7,493 nt of DNA from an uncultured Oscillospiraceae bacterium (GTDB taxonomy: Bacteria; Bacillota; Clostridia; Oscillospirales; Oscillospiraceae). The notes under the pieces are model-generated. The model was not told the DNA's origin. It did no database searches and saw nothing but the letters and a program-made list of their open reading frames with translations. Shown piece after piece: positions 1 to 5,796 of this stretch. Position 1 is the stretch's first letter. Every line of letters starts with the position of its first letter. A program made the position numbers and the translations under genes. Where the stretch lies: positions 1 through 7,493 of the forward strand of contig CAKTKF010000041.1 in the NCBI GenBank assembly GCA_934569215.1, given 5' to 3'.

Positions 1-630
1 CGCGGCTGTGTTTCGCTTCTGCAAAACAAACAGAACGGAACGCGCTTTATTTTTCGCCATTATCGCGGAAATGGGGAGGTCTACCGGAAGCTGCTGGGGA
101 TCTCCTGCCCAAACCTGCCGCAGATCATGGAGACTGCGGAGCAGGATGGTATGGTGCTGGTGCTGGAAGAATACATACAGGGGGATCCCCTCGCCTACCT
201 TCTGGAGGGCGCACTGTTCTCCCGCGCCGAAGCGCGGAAAATCACCCTGCATCTGTGCAATGCCCTGTGGGTTCTGCACAAATTGGGCGCGGTGCATCGG
301 GACATCAAGCCGGAAAATGTGATTATCCGTGGCAGCGAGGCGATACTCATCGACTTTGACGCTTCCCGCATTTTCAAAAGCGACACAAACCAGGACACGC
401 AGATTCTGGGAACCACGGGCTATGCCGCGCCGGAGCAATACGGGATTGCCCAGACGGACGAGCGGGCGGATATCTATTCTCTTGGGGTGCTGCTGAATAT
501 CATGCTCACGGGAAAGCATCCGTCCAAAGAACTGGCAAGCGGCCGCTTAGGCCGTATCGTGCAAAAATGCACCATGGTAAATCCGGAAAAGCGATACAAA
601 AGCGTGCTTTATCTGATGGAGGCGCTTTAA
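1..630 (+). CDS. Ser/Thr protein kinase, 5' end missing
   Basis: This is a Hanks-type Ser/Thr kinase that would phosphorylate proteins in the cytoplasm. The frame is open from base 1, so the true start lies upstream; 209 codons remain. The first residues (RGCVSLL) look like the end of the glycine-rich loop. Other landmarks, numbered from the first codon here, are FIFR at 16-19 where VAIK is expected, a probable alpha-C Glu26, the catalytic loop HRDIKPEN at 99-106, DFD at 118-120 in place of DFG, TTGYAAPEQYG at 138-148, DIYSLG at 157-162 and the subdomain XI arginine Arg198. The protein ends directly after the catalytic fold, with no transmembrane segment, PASTA or other sensor domain. Its TAA stop lies within the Shine-Dalgarno sequence of the next gene, which suggests translational coupling. 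The kinase call is secure. Activity is less certain because the ATP-anchoring lysine appears to be arginine. The substrate is unknown. Confidence 0.93.
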   Translation, partial: RGCVSLLQNKQNGTRFIFRHYRGNGEVYRKLLGISCPNLPQIMETAEQDGMVLVLEEYIQGDPLAYLLEGALFSRAEARKITLHLCNALWVLHKLGAVHRDIKPENVIIRGSEAILIDFDASRIFKSDTNQDTQILGTTGYAAPEQYGIAQTDERADIYSLGVLLNIMLTGKHPSKELASGRLGRIVQKCTMVNPEKRYKSVLYLMEAL

Positions 631-642
631 GGAGAGAATAAC

Positions 643-1881
643 ATGAAAAAATGCAGAAATTGCGGCGCGGACTTGCCGGAGGGCGCTTCCTTTTGCCCCC
701 ATTGCGCCCAAAGCCAGATTGAGAGGCAGGAAGTAAAGCCCCCGCGTCTGTGGCGGAAAAAGGCGCTGATTGCGGCTCTGTGCGCGCTTGTGCTGGTGAC
801 GGCGGCACTGGCGGTGTTCCTGCCCCACCGCCCGAAAACCTACGAGGGTGGCGCGTCCGTCACTTATACCGATCAGGACGGAACGTATGAGCTGCTTGTC
901 GGCACTTTTTTAAACAACATTGAAGACAAGCAGCCGGAGGAAAAACGGACGCTTTCTCTTTCCGTGGACGAAACCTCCTACCTGCCTGCCATGCTTGGCG
1001 TTTACCGGAACGGAACGCCGGTAGACCCGGAAGCGTTTCTTGCCAAGGTGGAGCGGTGTATCCTGGAAGCATTCCCCAACGAAAACGGTGCATTGGATAT
1101 CGCGGAGCCGCGTTATAACGAGATGTTTAGCGCCGCTGTTTTGGAAACGGATGTGGTTTTTACCGGAGCAAGCGGAACAAATGAGCTTGTCTGGACGCTG
1201 ACAATGAAAAACGGCGATACCATCCGACTAAAGCATACCTTTGAGGTGCTGCCCCTTGTGCACGAGGCTTTTACAGCGGAAGATACCCCGCTGAATACCA
1301 TAGAAGATTTGAAGGCACTCCTTGACCGCATTGACGGGGAGGTTCCGGCAGACACCGTCGTGGATATTTATTTGCCGCCGGTCACCTACACCGGCGATCT
1401 GCACATATCCTCCCGCGCGGTGAATCTCTATGGCTGCTGCGACGGCAGCGGGCGAACCGTGATCGAGGGAAGTCTGACCGTCAGCACCCACGTCCCGGAC
1501 AAGGTAGTGCTGCATGATCTGGATTTTGTGGGCAACGGCGGCAACGGGCTTACCGCCACGGCATCGACGATGATTGAGAATTGTTCTTTCACGGGCTATG
1601 ATATCGGCGCAGCCGTGAAAAACGGCGGCATGATCGGCGTGGAAGCCTGTACATTCCGGAATAACAAAATCGGATTTTCCTATGATACATTGCGCTATTC
1701 CTTTTCCAAAGACGGATTTCCGGACTGTAGGATTGAGGGCAATGATGTTGGCATTCAATTTGTAAACCTTCCCTGTGCAATGCCGTTGGACTTTTTCGGC
1801 ACTGTCTTTTCCGGAAACGGAACGGATATTGACAATCCGATCCAGAACCCCATCGACCTGTCAAATGCGATTTTTGAGTAG
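643..1881 (+). CDS. Zinc-ribbon, single-pass membrane protein with beta-helix-like domain
   Basis: The 412-residue protein starts at ATG 643, eight bases after AAGGAG (629-634). Residues 1-21 form a short zinc ribbon with Cys4, Cys7, Cys18 and Cys21. A basic stretch (RLWRKK, 35-40) precedes one hydrophobic helix at about 41-60. By the positive-inside rule the N-terminus is cytoplasmic and residues 61-412 are outside. Residues about 70-235 form a mixed region I do not recognise. From about 238 to 395 short repeating strands with N/G turns (VVDIYLPPVTY, AVNLYGC, VVLHDLDFVGN, MIENCSFTGYD, IGVEACTFRNN) look like a right-handed parallel beta-helix, as in pectate-lyase-like and NosD-like folds. No enzyme active site can be identified. 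Being directly behind a kinase without a sensor domain, it may be that kinase's membrane partner or substrate; this is inference. The molecular function is unknown. Confidence 0.85.
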   Translation: MKKCRNCGADLPEGASFCPHCAQSQIERQEVKPPRLWRKKALIAALCALVLVTAALAVFLPHRPKTYEGGASVTYTDQDGTYELLVGTFLNNIEDKQPEEKRTLSLSVDETSYLPAMLGVYRNGTPVDPEAFLAKVERCILEAFPNENGALDIAEPRYNEMFSAAVLETDVVFTGASGTNELVWTLTMKNGDTIRLKHTFEVLPLVHEAFTAEDTPLNTIEDLKALLDRIDGEVPADTVVDIYLPPVTYTGDLHISSRAVNLYGCCDGSGRTVIEGSLTVSTHVPDKVVLHDLDFVGNGGNGLTATASTMIENCSFTGYDIGAAVKNGGMIGVEACTFRNNKIGFSYDTLRYSFSKDGFPDCRIEGNDVGIQFVNLPCAMPLDFFGTVFSGNGTDIDNPIQNPIDLSNAIFE

Positions 1882-1892
1882 AACGCGCTGTT

Positions 1893-2297
1893 TTGACTTA
1901 CTTGATTTTCAAAAGAATTTTGCTGATACTATGCAGCCAGTTAATTGTTTTCGGGATGTTTGTGCTGTATTCTATTATTGTGGCGTGGGCTGCAAGTGTG
2001 GCGCGTGCCGTAATGGACGCGCAAAATACAGGAAACGAGGAAAGAGAGCATGAAAAAACTGATTGCGCTGCTTCTGGCGGCAATTATGTGCCTGAGCCTT
2101 GCGGCTTGCAGCAGCAAAAAAGGCGAAAGCACCGTGGAAGATATCAAAATCAATGGGGAAAGCGTTTCTATTACCGATTTTTTGATCGAGCATCTGAAGG
2201 AATACACAAGCACAGAGGAATTTGCTGCCCGGGAAAAACGATTTGCAGATACGTTCGGCGCTCCCGACAAGCCGTTTACCGTAACGAGAGCCATTGA
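1893..2297 (+). CDS. Doubtful small membrane protein ORF
   Basis: The frame opens with TTG at 1893 and runs 134 codons. The first 50 or so residues look like a real small membrane protein: a basic start (FKR), a hydrophobic helix at about 9-36 (LLILCSQLIVFGMFVLYSII) and a polar, acidic stretch (DAQNTGNEERE). Beyond 2050 it overlaps the well-supported lipoprotein gene in another frame and takes on the Arg/Cys/His-rich composition of an out-of-frame reading. There is no clear ribosome binding site before TTG 1893 or before the internal ATG at 1956. Either it is a genuine single-helix protein whose original stop near 2050 was lost by frameshift, or the hydrophobic stretch is accidental. Only the N-terminal part deserves attention. 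Confidence 0.22.
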   Translation: MTYLIFKRILLILCSQLIVFGMFVLYSIIVAWAASVARAVMDAQNTGNEEREHEKTDCAASGGNYVPEPCGLQQQKRRKHRGRYQNQWGKRFYYRFFDRASEGIHKHRGICCPGKTICRYVRRSRQAVYRNESH

Positions 2298-2628
2298 GCT
2301 GAAAGCGGATCGACTGGGTCAAAGCGATATGTCTATCCACTATCTTCTGGTCAAGGCGGATTGGCGGTACGCAATAGACGATGACAACAACGACGACAAT
2401 ATTCTTATCATTGTCAACTATGATACTGGCGAAGTATTAGACCAGTTTATGGCTGAAGAAAGATGGCTTGACGATCCGGAAAGCACGGATTATTGGAACT
2501 ATATACTGCTCACCAGCGCACTTCACGGCAGCGGATATGACGGCGGTGCGATCGTCACGGATTCCGAAACCCGCACGGAACTTTCCGAGAGCGAAATTGC
2601 GAAGATCAACGAAGCAATTCAAAAGTGA
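2050..2628 (+). CDS. Lipoprotein of unknown family
   Basis: The 192-residue protein has a textbook lipoprotein signal: MKK, a hydrophobic core at 4-17 and the lipobox LAAC with Cys20 as the lipidation site. It should be anchored to the outer face of the membrane. The ATG at 2050 is preceded by a purine-rich site, GAGGAAAG (2037-2044). The mature part is acidic, with DDDNNDD at 110-116. It seems to be a single small alpha/beta domain, with strands such as NILIIVNYDTGEVLDQF and a C-terminal helix (SESEIAKINEAIQ). I do not recognise the family. It is the last gene of the + strand block and is followed by a long hairpin. Its position downstream of the kinase and the membrane protein suggests it could be a surface component of the same system. 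No ligand or activity can be inferred. Confidence 0.85.
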   Translation: MKKLIALLLAAIMCLSLAACSSKKGESTVEDIKINGESVSITDFLIEHLKEYTSTEEFAAREKRFADTFGAPDKPFTVTRAIELKADRLGQSDMSIHYLLVKADWRYAIDDDNNDDNILIIVNYDTGEVLDQFMAEERWLDDPESTDYWNYILLTSALHGSGYDGGAIVTDSETRTELSESEIAKINEAIQK

Positions 2629-2686
2629 AAAACATTATCAGTGAGTCTCGCTCCGTTTGGTTATACCAAAGTGAATCATAGCCACC

Positions 2687-2695
2687 GGCCGCGTT
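2687..2695. repeat. Direct repeat GGCCGCGTT, left copy
   Basis: The nine bases GGCCGCGTT occur here and again at 2798-2806, one on each side of the long hairpin. Both copies are preceded by a similar looser context (ACCAA then AAGTG), so the match may extend to about 25 imperfect bases. It could be a target duplication or recombination footprint, or a chance match in GC-rich sequence. Confidence 0.35.
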
Positions 2696-2773
2696 GAGGT
2701 TGTAAAATAACGGTAGACACATGGAAAACCACCATGTTGTCTACCGTTATCTTATAACTTCACTTCGTCGCGG
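2689..2773 (+). terminator. Long imperfect hairpin with T-rich tail, probable terminator
   Basis: Bases 2695-2724 pair with 2732-2762 around the 7-base loop AAAACCA. The stem has 29 pairs including two G-T wobbles, one A/C mismatch (2706/2751) and one bulged base (2737). After an asymmetric internal loop, five more pairs form between CCGCG (2689-2693) and CGCGG (2769-2773). On the + strand it is followed by TTTTCTTT (2774-2781), which fits intrinsic termination of the transcript ending with the lipoprotein gene. It lies between convergent genes and could also stop or slow transcripts arriving from tcdA, although there is no T-tract on that side. The stem is much longer than a usual terminator, so a palindromic mobile element is an alternative. 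Confidence 0.65.
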
Positions 2774-2783
2774 TTTTCTTTAA

Positions 2784-2888
2784 CCAATAAAGTGGAAGGC
2801 CGCGTTTGCAGAATTCGGCGAGAAGACGGGAACTGCTGCAAAACGAGAGGGAATCCAAAAATGCAGCGAATGCCCATCCATACTATGA
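2784..2888 (+). pseudogene. Possible decayed gene end (CxxC motif)
   Basis: Between TAA (2781-2783) and TGA (2886-2888) one frame reads 34 codons with protein-like composition: WKAAFAEFGEKTG, then AAKREGIQKCSECPSIL. The GIxxCxxCP pattern resembles the cysteine motif of small DUF3795-type proteins, recalled from memory and not searched. There is no start codon with a ribosome binding site and no room for a full domain, so if it is real it is a remnant. A chance open stretch is equally possible. Confidence 0.18.
2798..2806. repeat. Direct repeat GGCCGCGTT, right copy
   Basis: This is the second copy of the nine-base repeat at 2687-2695. The two copies begin 111 bases apart and bracket the long hairpin and its T-rich tail. 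Confidence 0.35.
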
Positions 2889-2921
2889 CCGGCGACTGCG
2901 GTAAATGGATAATTTCGTAAT

Positions 2922-3686
2922 TCACCGGCTTCCCGCCCCGGCCAAATCCTTCACCACCTCGCCGGTCAGAATCAGGCCGGCTACGGAGGGGACAAAGGCT
3001 GTGCTGCCGGGAATATCCCGGCGGTCGGTGCAGTGGCGCTTGGTGCCAGGAGGACAGATGCAGTGCGCCCGACAGCTGATGGCCATGTCCTCAATGGGGC
3101 GCAGGGGCTGCTCCTCGGAATAGACGACCTTCAATTTCCGGATGCCCCGCTTTTTCAGCTCCCGGCGCATGACCCGCGCCAGAGGATCGACACGGGTCTT
3201 GTAGATATCCGCGACACGGAAAGCGGTGGGGTCGAGCTTGTTCCCCGCGCCCATACAGCTGATGATGGGCGTGTGGGTTCTGGCGCACTGCTCCACCAGC
3301 GCCAGCTTGGCGGAAACCGTGTCCACGGCGTCCACCACGTAGTCGTAATCGGCGAAGGAAAAGCTGTCCGCGTTTTCCGGCAGGAAGAAGCAGGTGTGCA
3401 GCTGCACCTTCACATTGGGGTTGATCTCTTGAATCCGCTCCTGCATGACCTCCGTTTTCAGCCGTCCTACGGTTTTTCGGGTGGCGATGAGCTGACGGTT
3501 CAGGTTGGTCAGGCAGACCCGGTCATCGTCCACCAGGTCGATCGCCCCCACGCCGCTGCGCACCAGCGCCTCGCAGACATATCCGCCTACGCCGCCGATG
3601 CCGAATACCGCTACCCGGGACGCGGCGAGGCGCTCCATGGCGTCCTTGCCCAGCAGCAGCTCGGTTCTGGAAAATTGATTCAACAT
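2922..3686 (-). CDS. tcdA: tRNA threonylcarbamoyladenosine dehydratase (TcdA)
   Basis: TcdA is an E1-like (ThiF/MoeB superfamily) enzyme that uses ATP to cyclise t6A at position 37 of ANN-decoding tRNAs to ct6A in the cytoplasm. This protein has 254 residues, slightly shorter than the roughly 270 of the E. coli enzyme. Visible features are the nucleotide-binding glycine loop GIGGVGG at 29-35, DLVDDD at 50-55 followed by TNLNRQ at 60-65, CMGAGNKLDP at 144-153, KTRVDPLARVMRRELKKRG at 163-181, and the C-terminal IPGSTAFVPSVAGL at 225-238. A cysteine cluster (Cys205, Cys209, Cys211, Cys219) may bind a metal. The ATG at 3686 follows GGAG (3694-3697) by seven bases. The gene begins 12 bases after the ATPase gene and is the last of the operon. 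The family's superfamily members can be confused, but the CMGAGNK and PGS segments favour TcdA over MoeB or ThiF. Confidence 0.92.
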   Translation of the reverse strand: MLNQFSRTELLLGKDAMERLAASRVAVFGIGGVGGYVCEALVRSGVGAIDLVDDDRVCLTNLNRQLIATRKTVGRLKTEVMQERIQEINPNVKVQLHTCFFLPENADSFSFADYDYVVDAVDTVSAKLALVEQCARTHTPIISCMGAGNKLDPTAFRVADIYKTRVDPLARVMRRELKKRGIRKLKVVYSEEQPLRPIEDMAISCRAHCICPPGTKRHCTDRRDIPGSTAFVPSVAGLILTGEVVKDLAGAGSR

Positions 3687-3698
3687 CCTGATTCTCCG

Positions 3699-4442
3699 TT
3701 ATTCGTAGTCGAAAGATTTGAGGAACGTCTTGGCCCGGTCGGTTCCCGGGCTGGCAAAAAAGGCCTTCGGGTCGTCGGACTGTTCCACCACCGCGCCGTT
3801 TTCGATGAACAGGATGCGGTCGGCAATGGCCCGGGCAAAGTTCATCTCATGGGTGACGATGACCATGGTACTGCCCGCCTTGGCCAGAGACAGAACCACA
3901 TCCAGCACCTCCCGCACCATTTCCGGGTCGAGGGCCGCGGTGATCTCGTCCAGCAGCAGAATCTCCGGGTGCATACACATCGCCCGGACGATGGCTACCC
4001 GCTGCTTCTGCCCGCCGGATAGCTGCCGGGGATAGTCGTTCTTCCGGTCGGCAAGTCCCACCCGTTCCAGCAGCTCCAGGGCTTCCTTTTCTGCCTCTGC
4101 CCGGGGGCGCTTCTGCACCTTCATAGGCGCGAGCAGAATGTTTTCCAGAATGGTCTTGTGGGGGAACAGCTCATAGCTCTGGAAAACCATGCCGATTTTC
4201 TGCCGCATCCAGGTGATGGATTTGCTTTCCTGGAGAACCGGCTCTCCGTCCAGCAGAATTTCGCCCCCCTGGATCGGCTCCAGGCCGTTCAGGCAGCGAA
4301 GCAGGGTGCTTTTTCCGCAGCCGGAGGGGCCGATGACCACGACCACCTCGCCCTTGCGGACGTCCATATTAAAATCTGCAAAAATCACGTGATCCCCGAA
4401 AGCTTTTTTCAGATGCCGCACGCTTAACAGCACATTTTCCAC
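3699..4442 (-). CDS. Polar amino acid ABC transporter ATP-binding protein
   Basis: This 247-residue ATPase powers an importer of the PAAT family (GlnQ/HisP/TcyN type) at the inner face of the membrane. Walker A is GPSGCGKST at 38-46, the Q-loop Gln88 lies in VFQSYELFPH, the signature LSGGQ is at 141-145, Walker B ILLLDE at 161-166, the D-loop ALDPE at 170-174 and the switch His198 in VTHEM. All catalytic residues are present. I chose GTG 4442 as start: AGGTGG (4451-4456) sits eight bases upstream, and the protein then begins MENVLLSVRHLKKAFG, as expected for the family. The frame stays open far upstream (to 5054), but that part lies over the permease gene in another frame. The start is two bases after the permease stop. 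The substrate is probably an amino acid; its identity is not shown by the sequence. Confidence 0.93.
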   Translation of the reverse strand: MENVLLSVRHLKKAFGDHVIFADFNMDVRKGEVVVVIGPSGCGKSTLLRCLNGLEPIQGGEILLDGEPVLQESKSITWMRQKIGMVFQSYELFPHKTILENILLAPMKVQKRPRAEAEKEALELLERVGLADRKNDYPRQLSGGQKQRVAIVRAMCMHPEILLLDEITAALDPEMVREVLDVVLSLAKAGSTMVIVTHEMNFARAIADRILFIENGAVVEQSDDPKAFFASPGTDRAKTFLKSFDYE

Positions 4443-4444
4443 AG

Positions 4445-5119
4445 TTATGACCACCTTTTCTCCAAGTACCCCGCCAGACGGCTGATGGGCCAGCAAATCA
4501 GGAAATACAGCAAAAATACCACCCCGAAAACGCCGAAGGCGGCGTTGGGAGAGGTGCGCCGGTTGGCCTCGATGATCTGTTGGGCGACCTTCAGCACCTC
4601 CACAATGCCGATCATCATCACAAGGCTGGTGGTTTTCACCATACGGGTGATAAGGTTGATGGACAGCGGGATCAGCCGCCGGACGGTCTGGGGCAGAATC
4701 ACCAGGGTGTACACCTGAATGGGCTTCATGCCCAGCGCCTGGGCGCTCTCCCACTGAATGACGGGGATGCTTTGCAGTGCGCCCCGCACCAGATCGCCCA
4801 TTTCCGCCGTACCCCAGAAGCTGAACACGATGATGGCCGCCGCTTCCGCTTCCAGATTCCAGCCGAAGACCCGGGTAGTGCCGAAATACACCACAAACAG
4901 CAGCACCATCTGGGGCATGATCCGGACGATTTCCAGGTAAATCCGGAAAATCACCTTCAAAATCCGGCTCTTGGAGGTCATGAGCATTCCCATTCCGATG
5001 CCCAGCACGATGCTGATGGCGACGGAGATCAGGCTGATACGCAGCGCCACCCACAAGCCCCCCAGCAGCCGCAGGAAGTTCGTACCTTTGAACAGAACGT
5101 CAATTCCCAAACTCTGCAT
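4445..5119 (-). CDS. Polar amino acid ABC transporter permease (second of pair)
   Basis: This is a 224-residue HisM/GlnP-type membrane subunit that would form the channel together with the permease encoded just upstream. It has about five hydrophobic helices (around 22-47, 68-82, 93-105, 150-172 and 195-213). The cytoplasmic EAA loop, which docks on the ATPase, is at about 124-145 (ESAQALGMKPIQVYTLVILP). ATG 5119 follows a strong AAGGAGG (5127-5133) by seven bases. The first 20 bases overlap the end of the previous permease gene, and the stop is two bases before the ATPase start, so the three genes are very likely co-translated. WNLEAEAAAIIVFSFWGTAEM differs clearly from the paired permease, which points to a heterodimeric channel. 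The substrate is not determined. Confidence 0.92.
   Translation of the reverse strand: MQSLGIDVLFKGTNFLRLLGGLWVALRISLISVAISIVLGIGMGMLMTSKSRILKVIFRIYLEIVRIMPQMVLLFVVYFGTTRVFGWNLEAEAAAIIVFSFWGTAEMGDLVRGALQSIPVIQWESAQALGMKPIQVYTLVILPQTVRRLIPLSINLITRMVKTTSLVMMIGIVEVLKVAQQIIEANRRTSPNAAFGVFGVVFLLYFLICWPISRLAGYLEKRWS
4451..4456 (-). promoter_or_regulatory. Ribosome binding site fixing the GTG start of the ATPase gene
   Basis: AGGTGG on the - strand lies inside the last codons of the permease gene and eight bases before GTG 4442. It supports that start over the two other in-frame GTG codons at 4454 and 4433, neither of which has a properly spaced site. Confidence 0.6.
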
Positions 5120-5759
5120 AGCGCAGCCTCCTTTCCAGCCAGCTTCCCAGAACGGACACGGGAAGGAGCATAACCAGATAGAAAGCCACGAGCATAGTCA
5201 GGCATTCAATGGTTTTGGCGTACATGCCGATCAGGTCTTTCGCGGTGAACATCAAATCCATGAGACTGATGGTGGAAAACACGCTGGTTTCCTTGAGCAG
5301 AAAAATCAGATTCGCCAGCAATCCGGGGACGCTGGAGGTCACCGCCTGGGGCAGAATCACATAGCCGAACACCTGCGCCGGGCGCAGTCCTAAACTCTGG
5401 GCGCTTTCCGTCTGGATAATGGGAATGTTTTCCAGTCCGCTGCGGAAGGTCTCCGCCATATACGCGCCACCCAGCAGCCCCAGTCCCAGCTTGCCGCAGG
5501 TTTCCGCGGAAATGCGGACGCCGATTTTGGGCAGCGCGAAGTACAGGAAAAACAGCTGCACCAGCAAAGGCGTATTGCGAAACAGCTCAATGTAGCCGCC
5601 GACGATCTGCCGCAGCACGGGAATTTTCCAATGCACCGCCACCGCGCAGGCAACGCCCAGCACCAGCGCCAAGGCAACGCCCTGCCAGCCGATGCGAAGC
5701 GTCAGCAGCAGCGCGTCCCAAAACCTTGGCAGGTAGGCTCTCATAACCTCAAAATCCAT
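5100..5759 (-). CDS. Polar amino acid ABC transporter permease (first of pair)
   Basis: This is a 219-residue HisQ/GlnP-type membrane subunit of an amino-acid importer. It has about five helices (around 14-43, 63-77, 90-105, 146-165 and 186-206). The segment YIELFRNTPLLVQLFFLYFALP (56-77) is characteristic of PAAT permeases, and the EAA loop is ESAQSLGLRPAQVFGYVILP at 118-137. I chose ATG 5759 because GGAGG (5766-5770) ends six bases before it, and MDFEVMRAYLPRFWDALLLT matches the usual N-terminus of the family. An in-frame GTG at 5765 directly abuts the GGAGG and cannot be used well. The gene lies 37 bases after metI and overlaps the second permease by 20 bases. No gene for a periplasmic-type binding protein accompanies the trio in the window. 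Confidence 0.92.
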   Translation of the reverse strand: MDFEVMRAYLPRFWDALLLTLRIGWQGVALALVLGVACAVAVHWKIPVLRQIVGGYIELFRNTPLLVQLFFLYFALPKIGVRISAETCGKLGLGLLGGAYMAETFRSGLENIPIIQTESAQSLGLRPAQVFGYVILPQAVTSSVPGLLANLIFLLKETSVFSTISLMDLMFTAKDLIGMYAKTIECLTMLVAFYLVMLLPVSVLGSWLERRLRYAEFGN

Positions 5760-5765
5760 AAGCAC

Positions 5766-5770
5766 CCTCC
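5766..5770 (-). promoter_or_regulatory. Ribosome binding site fixing the ATG start of the first permease
   Basis: GGAGG on the - strand is separated from ATG 5759 by six bases (GTGCTT). The spacing excludes the GTG at 5765, which touches the site directly. Confidence 0.7.
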
Positions 5771-5796
5771 GGTTTCCAGTTTATACGGAGTTTCTG

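Noticed and set aside
8..322. Open frame overlapping the kinase on the + strand
   Set aside because: It has Arg/Cys/Trp-rich composition and lies in another frame over conserved kinase motifs.
127..630. Kinase starting at ATG 127
   Set aside because: The same frame is open to base 1 and encodes the end of the glycine loop, the beta-3 strand and the alpha-C region, so the gene begins upstream of the window.
1228..1758. - strand open frame opposite the zinc-ribbon protein
   Set aside because: The + strand frame has a ribosome binding site, a zinc ribbon and a TM helix; the - strand frame has none of these.
2656..2670. Small hairpin TTTGGT-TAT-ACCAAA after the lipoprotein gene
   Set aside because: It has only six pairs, AT-rich, with no T-tract; the much stronger hairpin downstream explains termination.
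3033..4022. Long + strand open frame opposite tcdA and the ATPase gene
   Set aside because: It is antisense to two well-supported genes and has the His/Arg/Gln-rich composition of a mirror frame in GC-rich DNA.
4443..5054. N-terminal extension of the ATPase by about 200 residues
   Set aside because: The extension is a His/Gly/Asp-rich out-of-frame reading of the permease gene, and the ATPase fold starts at GTG 4442 with its own ribosome binding site.
4580..5173. + strand open frame opposite the second permease
   Set aside because: Its extremely His/Gln/Asp-rich translation is typical of the complement of hydrophobic codons.
5760..5765. GTG 5765 as start of the first permease
   Set aside because: The Shine-Dalgarno sequence directly abuts it, leaving no spacing; ATG 5759 is correctly spaced.
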